Shown here piece by piece: positions 56,394-64,000 of a DNA stretch of 64,000 nt. The translations under genes and the position numbers were made by a program. Position 1 is the first letter of the stretch. The number at the start of each line of letters is the position of its first letter. The stretch is from the NCBI GenBank assembly GCA_025506515.1, contig CM046453.1, positions 41,485,727 to 41,549,726 of the forward strand. The letters are read 5' to 3'. The notes under the pieces were generated by a model. That model saw only the letters and a list, made by a program, of their open reading frames with translations, did no database searches and was not told the origin of the DNA. Source of the DNA: Flaveria trinervia (lineage: Eukaryota > Streptophyta > Magnoliopsida > Asterales > Asteraceae).

Positions 56394-57689
56394 CTTGTAA
56401 GGCCCCGTTCCCGGGATGCTTATAGCTAGTCAATCATTGCACATAAAACATATATTTGCATTAACTTCATTAAACCATCATAGCAGAAAAATTAAAAACA
56501 ACATTTCATTTCATTATAAAAGCTTTTGCGAAATAATACATGGTTATCACATTACAAAATACATGTTGCATTACATCACAAAAGCATTATAAAAATGCAT
56601 GCCATCCAAAAAGAGCCAAATAGCCGCCCGTGCCATCCTCAGCAACCTTCACCTGCCAACTGGAAACACATAAAAGTCAGTATTGCTGAGTGAGTTCTAG
56701 TTTTAAAATAAAACATACTTTTCTTTCGTTAAAAACCATTCTTTACTTTCTTTCAAAATCATACTATACTTTTGCACATGATCACACATCATACGTACAC
56801 ATAAATAATAACATTATTATCTTCATCATTCGTTCGTTAACTTCCTTTCATTCATCGTACGTCATTTTCATTCACTTTTGTTACTTTCATTCACATTCAT
56901 TCATACTTTCTTACTTTCATTACTTTTGATGACATGTACAATACCCCGAACATTATGCACGAAGCTGGTTACTGGGCTTGAGGTCTTTCATAGACCTCGA
57001 ACATTATGCACAAACCTGAATCTAGTACCTAGGGCAAGCACGTTCACCATTTATCTTTTCTCTTTTGTTCTGGATCAATGCCATATGCTATACCCCAAAC
57101 ATTCTGCACGAAGCTAGTTACTGGGCCTGAGGTCGTTCATAGACCTCGAACATTATGCATGAAGCTGACTCCAGTACCTGGGGCTAGAGGTAAGGATCCT
57201 ATACATATGGTCAATCACAAGGATTGGACCCCAGTGTGCATCCTTCTAGGGTAGCTAACCCGCACACAGTTGAGCTAACACCCTTCATTGGGTGTGAACC
57301 TCCATACATTAGCTTGCAAGCCTTTCTTACTTTCATTCATTCATTAGTGTATGCATTCTTTCATTACGTTCCTCTTTTCATTATCTTCCACTTTACGTTA
57401 CGTAATACTTTTCATTTCATTCATTAACATTCAATGTAAAGCCACGGGAAAATAATCATTTATAATATGAAACATCAACATGAACATACAACTTCACCAT
57501 ACAAGGCACCATCATACATGCATAACATACATCATACATACCATCATGCATAAGCAACAATCATACATCAGCATCACCCATTAAATCATCAATGACGTCA
57601 AAAGGTCAACTTACATATCCCCCGGAACCTCCCAAGTCAAAGCCTATATTACACTTTTTTCCCAAAAATCAGAAATATTCTAAGTTTTT

Positions 57690-58030
57690 TGGCGCATGAA
57701 CACTATGTAGGCGCATGAACACTATGCCGCCGGATGGCCTTTCAGACGCATGAGGAACACTTAGGCACATGGACAACTTTCAGGCGTATTGGCACTATTG
57801 GGGCGCATGGGCAATACTTAGTCTATTCCGGGCAATTCCTAGGCGCATGAGCACCATGTAGGCGCATGAGTGCCTAGGCACATGAGCTATCTGGGCGTAT
57901 GAACACTTAGTCAATTTCAGCCTATTTCTACGCGCATGAGTACTATTCGGGCACTTGAGGTTTTGGGCGCATGGGACACATAGGCAGTTATTTCTGTTGG
58001 GCACATAAGCTACTATTTAGGCGCATGGGT
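57690..58030 (-). repeat. CATGCGCC minisatellite in backbone LTR
   Basis: About 14 imperfect copies of (T)CATGCGCC(T/C) spaced 10-25 bp, on the minus strand. Same core as 52020-52530 and at the same distance from the LTR start. Confidence 0.85.
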
Positions 58031-58254
58031 AATCTAAGTCATCCTAAACATCATAATTCCTTCCCAAACATCACCTATCATGTTCTAAGCTTATATCATA
58101 CATTCTAATGCTTAGAAACACAACCATAACATCATGAAACACATACATAGCCCAAAATCAAACCCCACCCAAAACTCCACACATAAACACATACGGGTAT
58201 GAAGCCCAACTTTTATAAAAAGTTCATACATGTATTTCCAACCCCAAACAAGTT

Positions 58255-58259
58255 TAAAA
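58255..58259. repeat. TSD TAAAA, left copy (solo LTR 2)
   Basis: TAAAA recurs at 60372-60376. Confidence 0.93.
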
Positions 58260-60371
58260 TGTAACACCTGGTTATTTTAAAGGAAAAGGAAGAATGAATA
58301 AAGTGAAGAAAAAGATGTAAAAGGAATTAAAACCCAACTAGGGGTTAAAAGTGTCAAAAGGACAAAAAGTTTAAAAGTTGGTGATAAAGGTGGTATGGTC
58401 GCCCATATGTCACACACATCACCAATTCTCGGATTTTAGAGAGAGAGAGTAGCAGGTGGCAGAGAACTCTCGGTTTTGAAGAGAAACAAGAAGAAAACTG
58501 TGAAATCAAGGTAAGAATTGATGTTTTTATGGTGTTCTTAACCGGTTATGTCCTCGGGTTTGTGCTTATGTGTGTTTGCTTGTGTTCGGGTATGTTTTTA
58601 GTGGGTTTTGAGGCGATTGAACTCAATTGCAAATGAGTTTGGAAGAAGCCACACTCAAAAGCTGTAAAGGTGAGTTCTAGAACCCCTCTTTTACCTGTTT
58701 TAACTAATTTTAGGGCAGGAAATTCATGAATGTATGTTTTCATTAAACTAGGCTTCAGACCCGTATGTTTGATTTTGTGTATGTTGAATTTATGATGTGA
58801 TGTGTGGCTATGTTCATGCTTCATGATGTATGATGGTGTTTCTAAGGCTTAGAAGGTAAGACTTAAGCCTAGAACATGATGGATGGTGACCGGGAACTGA
58901 AATCTGATGTTTAAGGCTCATATGTTAATCTTTAGAATCTGCCTAAGTGTTGGAAAGTCAATGCGGGTGAGTATGGAAAGTCAATGCGGATGAGTATGGA
59001 AAGTCAATGCAGATGAGTATGGAAAGTCAATGCGGATGACAGTTAATGCAGATGAACATTGACTAAGTATGGGAAATGCGGATGAGTAAGGTCAATGCGG
59101 ATGAACAAATGCAGATGAATAGGAACAAATACGAATGAACTTTGACTAAGTATGGGAAATGCGGATGAGTAAGGTCAATGCGGATGAACAAATGCGGATG
59201 AACAGGAACACATGCGGATGAATTATAGCAAATGTGGATGAACTATAGCAAATGCGGATGAACATATGACAAATGCGGATGAAAACTTAGAATGTATTCT
59301 GACTTTCCGGGGAAAAAGATGAATGTAGGCTTTGACTTGGGATGTTCTCGAGGGTTCTTGTAAGCTGACTTTTGAGGTCATAGATGTTATGATGGGCATG
59401 TTATGATGTATGTTTGATGCTTTGGCATGATGTGTATGATGTTATGCATGATGGTATGTATGATGTATGTTATGTATGTATGATGCCTCGTGTGATGATG
59501 TTGACTGTTTATGCTCCTTATTATGTATGATTATTTTCCTTTGGCTTTACGTTGAATGTTAATGAATGAAATGAAAGTATTATGTAACGTAAAGTGGAAG
59601 ATAATGAAAAGAGGAACATGATGAATGAATGCATGCATTAATGAACAAATGAAAGTATGAAAGGCTTTCAAGCAAACGTAAGGAGGTTCACACCCAATGA
59701 AGGGTTTTAGCACAACCGTGTGCAGGTTAGCTACCCCAGAAGGATGCACACTGGGGTCTAATCCTTGTGATTGACCATATGTATGGGACCCTTGCCGCTC
59801 ACCCTTGGTAAGTGGAGTCAGCTTCGTGCACAATGTTCGGGGTCTATGAAAGACCTCAGGCCCAATACCGGCTTTATGCATACGGTGGGGTGGAGCACAT
59901 GTCATTGGTCCGAATGAAAGTAAAGATGTAATGACGAATGTTTGGAATGAACAAATGTATATCGAAGATAATAATGATATTATCTATGTGTACGTATGAT
60001 GTGTGATCACATGCAAAAGTAATGAACGGTTTAATGAAAGTAAAAGTATGTTTTATATTAAAAAGTAGAACTCACTGAGCAACGCTAGCTTTTTATGCAT
60101 TTTCTAGTTGGCAAGTGAGCATTACTGAGGATGGCACGGGGCAGCTACTTGGCATTTTGGATGGCATTTTATTGTTTAATGTTTTTGCATTGTAATGCGA
60201 ACGAACGATGTTTTGAAATGAACGCTTGTACTAACTTGCAAAAGCATTTGTAATGATATGAAAACTTATTTTTATGTTTCTGCTGCAATGTTTTATGAAT
60301 GTTAAATGTAAAGTATATCTTTTATGTGCATGATTTACCAGCTATAAGCGTCCCGGGAATGGGGCCTTACA
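58260..60371 (+). mobile_element. Solo gypsy LTR 2 (2.1 kb)
   Basis: TGTAACACCTGG...GGGGCCTTACA with TAAAA on both sides. Same family as the LTR it landed in, but opposite orientation. Carries ATGGTCGCCCAT (58394-58408), donor-like AAGGTAAG (58508-58515), GTGAGTTCTAGAACC (58670-58684) and a minisatellite (58950-59290). No internal coding region remains. Confidence 0.95.
58950..59290 (+). repeat. AATGCGGATGAAC minisatellite in solo LTR 2
   Basis: About 18 copies of AATGC(G/A)GATGA(A/G), spaced 5-15 bp, in two higher-order blocks (GGAAAGTCAATGCGGATGAGT first, then AATGCGGATGAAC). It sits where the other two LTRs carry the CATGCGCC array. Confidence 0.9.
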
Positions 60372-60376
60372 TAAAA
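60372..60376. repeat. TSD TAAAA, right copy
   Basis: Matches 58255-58259; the backbone LTR resumes with AAAGGGGGTTCTAGAAC nearby. Confidence 0.93.
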
Positions 60377-60818
60377 CAAGTAAAAAGGGGGTTCTAGAAC
60401 TCACCTTTGCAGCCTCTGGTTATGACTTCTTCAAAAACCCGTTTGCAACAGAGTTCAACCACCTAGAAACCCACCAAAACACACACCCGAACATGCACAA
60501 CATACATAAGCATACAACCGAGTATACAACCAGTTAAGAACACCATAAACACAAGAATTCTTACCTTGAATTCGAACTTCTACACTTGTTCTTCTTTCAA
60601 AACCCGAGAGCTTTCTGCTTTGCTTCTTTCTCTCTCTACAATCGGCAAAAAAAGTGAAAAGTGGCATGGCATGGGCGACCATGCTACTTTTGTACAAAAT
60701 TATAATGAGTTTGTACTTTGCACACTTTCAACCCCTCAACTTGGGTTAAATAGCATTTCTTTCTTTTCCTCCATTTTTAGTCTTTCTTCCATGAATACAA
60801 AAATAACCGGGTGTTACA

Positions 60819-60872
60819 TTTTCCCTACTTATTATTCTTTCTTTTGAGCCTTTAAAATAACCGAGTGTTACA
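60819..60872 (-). mobile_element. 54-bp LTR-start fragment beside the backbone LTR
   Basis: The minus strand reads TGTAACACTCGGTTATTTTA and continues to meet the true LTR start TGTAACACCCGG. It resembles the first 30-50 bp of solo LTR 2, so it is an extra LTR end. Confidence 0.65.
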
Positions 60873-62300
60873 TAGTGATAGTTGAGATCTATGATGCATT
60901 CATACATTCTTTAATCCATATCATCAATAGGGGAAGGAAATTTGACGTGTATAATAGGAACTTCTAATTAAGATTGTCAAAGGCTTTTTCAAAATTAACA
61001 ATAATAAATAAGGCTTGCCATTTGTTTTTCTTGCACCAAGAGTGAAGTTTAGTGGTAATCATAATACCATCCATAATATTCCTTCATGAGATAAAGGAAA
61101 TTACTTTTTGGAGACAACAAAACCAATAACAATCTTCATTCTATTCATATGGAACTTTAATATCACTTTATGGATAACCCCCAATGACAATAATCATGTA
61201 GGTTTGGGGGTCACTGTGTTTTGGGATTAGTGTTAAGAAAACTTATTCGCAATCCATTAGAAATCTATCATCCTTGTTGAATATTTACATGATATCAGCA
61301 AAGTATCTCCCCAAAACATACCAAAACCTTTAAAGAATTCTAAACTGAAGTTGTTAGGGTTGATAGCCTTATTCGACCCCACAGTCCCAAACCATTTCTT
61401 TAACTTCATCAGTGGAGAACCTGGCCACTAGTGATCTTGCCTTCTCCCGGGAGAGAAGATTGTAATCAACAAGCTTTAAAACGAGTAGTTAACAGAGCGG
61501 TTTTGTGTAATATTTTTCAAATGGTTGAAAGATTTGTTTTTATTGCATGCGGGTTGGTGTTCTAATCACCATTAATAGTGACACCATCAATCCAATGTAT
61601 AAAGGCATGCACACTCATAGATTGACGGAAGAACCTAGCATTTTCATCCCCCTCAATGCAACATTTTACTTAAGCTTTTTTTTCTAATATCCATTGCTAT
61701 TGGTTCTTTGATTTCGAATATGTTTTTCTTGAACTCTTGGTTGCTATTAACATTATCTTCATCAAATAACCCCACCTTTGCAAGTTTTCCCTAGCATCCA
61801 AACTTGTTTTTAGAGAGTTCAAAGTATCAATTTCTTTCTGTTTGTCATAATGAGCTAACTTTTTATTCCCTACTTAATGGTTTTAGCTTGTTTAATGGAA
61901 TAATATCTAGATTTTCCATGCACGCCACCCAACCTATATCTTTAATGAGCATAGATTCCAATTTATCATTTTCTAGTTCAGCGTTAAAAAACAAAATGGT
62001 TTGGGCCTAAACTTCTCATACCCCAATAGATGGTAAAATCATCGAGGCAGACAAAGGAGCTCCTCTTATAATTTGCCCATTCCTCTAAAGTATTGAGTTG
62101 CGTAAACATTAACCATATTATTCTATCAGCAAATTCTAAAATAACTGCACCGATGATCATATAGTTATGGGTTTTTACCATTCCAATGCTACACGAGTTT
62201 TTGTGAACACAGTTAGATCCCAAGTATGGTGTAATCTAGTAGAGAAACCTACTGTATTAACCCACTCATATTTTAAATTTTGGTTAGCCATATGCATTAA
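60873..62300 (-). pseudogene. LINE ORF2 (endonuclease C-terminus and reverse transcriptase)
   Basis: Minus-strand frames, right to left: a post-endonuclease patch (about 62150-61950, F-F-N-A-E-L-E block); I-E-G-D-E-N-A-R-F-F (about 61660-61630), typical of the linker before LINE RT; F-S-T-D-E-V-K-E-M-V-W-D-C-G (about 61425-61385); N-I-M-D-G-I-M-I-T-T-K-L-H-S-W-C (about 61075-61030); and V-N-F-E-K-A-F-D-N-L (about 61000-60970). It ends at W-I-K-E-C-M-N-A-S (about 60910), where the gypsy element is inserted. The Y/F-A-D-D part lies beyond the window. Heavily mutated, hence old. Confidence 0.85.
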
Positions 62301-63379
62301 GAAGGTATCTTGGAAAAATCAGATGACTAAGTTTCCTCAAATGCAATATATATACACAAAGTTAGGCTTTTAATGTTTAGCGATACAAGAATCCATTAAG
62401 GAAGATCGTGTACCCCATCATCATTAACTTAAGTCACATACCTATTTGTTGTACTTTAAAAGATCAATAATTCAATACAAAACCATTGCCAAATTTTGAT
62501 AGTATCCTTAGTTTTGTTCTTCTTTAGGGGCATGTCTATCAAGGCAATTGGATGTTTCATTCTTTATATCTTCATAAAAATTGGATTCACGATTCTCATC
62601 ATTTTTATGAAGGATAATAGGTGGGAGAATGATAGGAACTAGGGCCACATGCAGTAAGGTTATTGGATCGAGGGGTAGAGGATGCGCCAACTTACACCTC
62701 ATATTATTTTTAATTGCAAATCCATTGTAATTATAACCATAGTCATTTGTCCAAATGATCATGACCATGGTTCTAAGCCTTTTCCTTGATCTAGGCCTAG
62801 AATTAATTTGGGGGTTGGTTTATTGTGGATCAAAAGTCGTTGGCAGTATCTCACCCTTTTCAAGATTTTGCTTTCACATAGAATGCTCATGCGCATTAAG
62901 TTTCAATTCTTTGTTTTATGCACTCGTATCCAATTATTAGGATTTCCTATTCACCCTAACATTTCATTACTGCAAGAGTTATCCATAGGTGTCATTGGTT
63001 CCATGTGATACTATGAGGATTGAATTTTAATTACACAATTCGGGCTCCATTCTACATTTCATGGCTTGTCCCTCCATCGAATTGACACCTCTTTCAATAT
63101 TTTCCAACCATTTTTTACAAGAATTTCCCTACAATTATGAGTAGGTTTTCGTGCATTATTGATGCTTTCGAATGCAATGCTACTTACTAACAGTTTCGGC
63201 TACCATGTCAAATACCATTATATTCCAAAATTTACATAGTTGGGTTATTGTTGTTTGCTGCAAACACTTCAGATTAATACCTTGATGCATTATTTTTCTG
63301 TTCATTTGTTGTAATTTTTGTTGTCTCCATCCGATTTTCTAATCTATTCTTTTTAGGTCATATCAAGCAAGATTGACTA
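62301..63379 (-). other. LINE interior, decayed (ORF1 C-terminus to endonuclease)
   Basis: The stretch lies between the recognisable ORF1 and ORF2 parts of the same minus-strand LINE. I cannot identify endonuclease catalytic motifs with confidence. AT-rich with many stops in all frames. Confidence 0.45.
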
Positions 63380-63655
63380 ATAGCTTGTAGTAAGCAATCT
63401 TGATGGAGTTTAGTACTGCCTCAAACTTAAACTTGTGCAACACCCTTATGTACTTGACAAATCCAAAGTTTGTACGAGATTAGGATTTCATTTTTTCTAT
63501 GTAGACATCTCTTACTTTACCTAAAGTAGTGAACTCCCTTTCTAACTCCTTAGGGCTTATGTTGTCCAAAGATTAGAGACAAATTAGGTTGTTTCTGTTG
63601 TCTGTCTTCTTCTTCCTCATTACTTCCTTCCATTGTTTCTTAAGTCATTCTCTTA
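63380..63655 (-). pseudogene. LINE ORF1 with RRM domain
   Basis: The minus strand starts M-E-G-S-N-E-E-E-E-D (about 63635). Then come a decayed first RRM strand, I-S-P-K-E-L-E-R-E-F-T-T-L-G-K-V-R-D-V-Y-I (about 63565-63500), and F-G-F-V-K-Y-I (about 63460-63440), the RNP1-type block of an RNA-recognition motif. K-L-L-V-N-L-A follows near 63390. Plant LINE ORF1 proteins often carry such an RRM to bind LINE RNA. Two stops and a shift. Confidence 0.75.
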
Positions 63656-64000
63656 CCTCTTTAGCAATATATACATGATGAATATATGTGTCCATATGTA
63701 TGAAAATTAAGTAGTGGAGCATATTCTATTAATGGGGTTACTAAGTTTCAATGTGTTGATGTGTGTCAATTCGGTGTCTCGATTTCAAATTTTTAGGTTG
63801 GTTTGAGTGAGATTTAAACAATGATTAGTTCTTAATAAACTTTAATTTGCAATCATGTGCGCTCACTAAGTTTATGCAAACTCTATTTTCCAATCCACTA
63901 TGTAACAAAGGGTGGGTTGAATAATGATAATTTGTTTGGTAATATGTTATAGTAACCATAACCTAAAACTAAGAATTAATATCTCTTGAAATATATAGTA
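63656..64000. other. AT-rich right end, possibly LINE 5' UTR
   Basis: No ORF, repeat or LTR end recognised. It lies upstream of LINE ORF1 on the minus strand. Confidence 0.35.

Larger units (their letters stand above)
56396..60818 (-). mobile_element. Gypsy backbone 5' LTR, split by solo LTR 2
   Basis: On the minus strand TGTAACACCCGG...GGGGCCTTACA. Parts 60818-60377 and 58259-56396 join to about 2.3 kb. Modules in order: ATGGTCGCCCAT (60683-60671), donor-like AAGGTAAG (60567-60560), AGGTGAGTTCTAGAAC (60405-60391), CATGCGCC minisatellite (58030-57690), and a block of CGAACATTATGCAC-type repeats (57300-56930). This is the promoter-bearing LTR of the oldest LTR element in the window. Confidence 0.93.

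Noticed and set aside
63350..63400. Plus-strand 'GHIKQD' as a zinc knuckle
   Set aside because: The needed cysteines are missing, and the minus strand here reads as the end of the LINE RRM region.
1..64000. Endogenous pararetrovirus or other plant virus insertion
   Set aside because: All RT regions are in copia, gypsy or LINE order, with LTRs or LINE context. No movement protein or caulimovirus coat motif is seen.
1..64000. Host protein-coding or tRNA gene
   Set aside because: Every stretch is accounted for by a transposable element or is short and featureless. TGGTATCAGAGC sites are primer sites, not tRNA genes.

Overview
This window is a plant repeat block. I find no host gene, tRNA, rRNA or CRISPR array. 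Everything recognisable is a retrotransposon: Ty1/copia, Ty3/gypsy and one LINE, in several layers. The host is a flowering plant. A conserved extra ORF in one copia family has an N-terminal block that, from memory, is common in retroelements of Asteraceae genomes (often mislabelled 'synaptobrevin, longin-like'). A daisy-family host is therefore a fair guess, not a proof.

Layout. (1) Oldest layer: a minus-strand LINE (60873-63660) with an RRM-type ORF1 and an EN/RT ORF2. (2) A minus-strand gypsy element is inserted in the LINE RT and is the backbone of nearly the whole window. Its parts, read right to left, are 5' LTR 56396-60818, primer site 56379, gag 56045-54868, protease 54805-54227, RT start 43734-43624, RT/RNase H/integrase 33887-31863, and an integrase tail 7783-7724. 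Its reading frame resumes across each interruption. (3) Insertions into that backbone: copia A (minus strand, 1-7723, runs off the left edge); a Sirevirus-like copia element (7789-31857, TSD TATAG); a Sirevirus-like 3' remnant (33888-43623); copia C (43735-54221, TSD TCTAG); and a solo gypsy LTR in the backbone LTR (58260-60371, TSD TAAAA). (4) Third layer: a second copy of the same Sirevirus-like family (11651-23632) sits inside the first, exactly between gag and pol; copia B (34729-42729, TSD TTGAC) sits in the remnant; and a 2.7-kb solo gypsy LTR (51372-54080, TSD TCCTT) sits in the 3' LTR of copia C.

The two Sirevirus-like copies each carry gag with two zinc knuckles, pol in copia order (protease, integrase, RT, RNase H), and then a further ORF of about 3.3 kb ('ORF3'). 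In both copies a TATAAATA box lies 65-75 bp before the ORF3 ATG, downstream of an array of TTCAGTAGTT/AACTACTGAA repeats. The same 10-mer fills the U3 of the LTRs. ORF3 therefore looks like a separately transcribed cistron with an LTR-like internal promoter. This is the best candidate for something undescribed. ORF3 shows no obvious membrane segment, so I do not call it an envelope gene.

All coding regions are broken by stops and single-base indels, so each is reported as a pseudogene. Boundaries of LTRs and TSDs were read directly and are reliable to a base or two. Domain limits in decayed regions are approximate.
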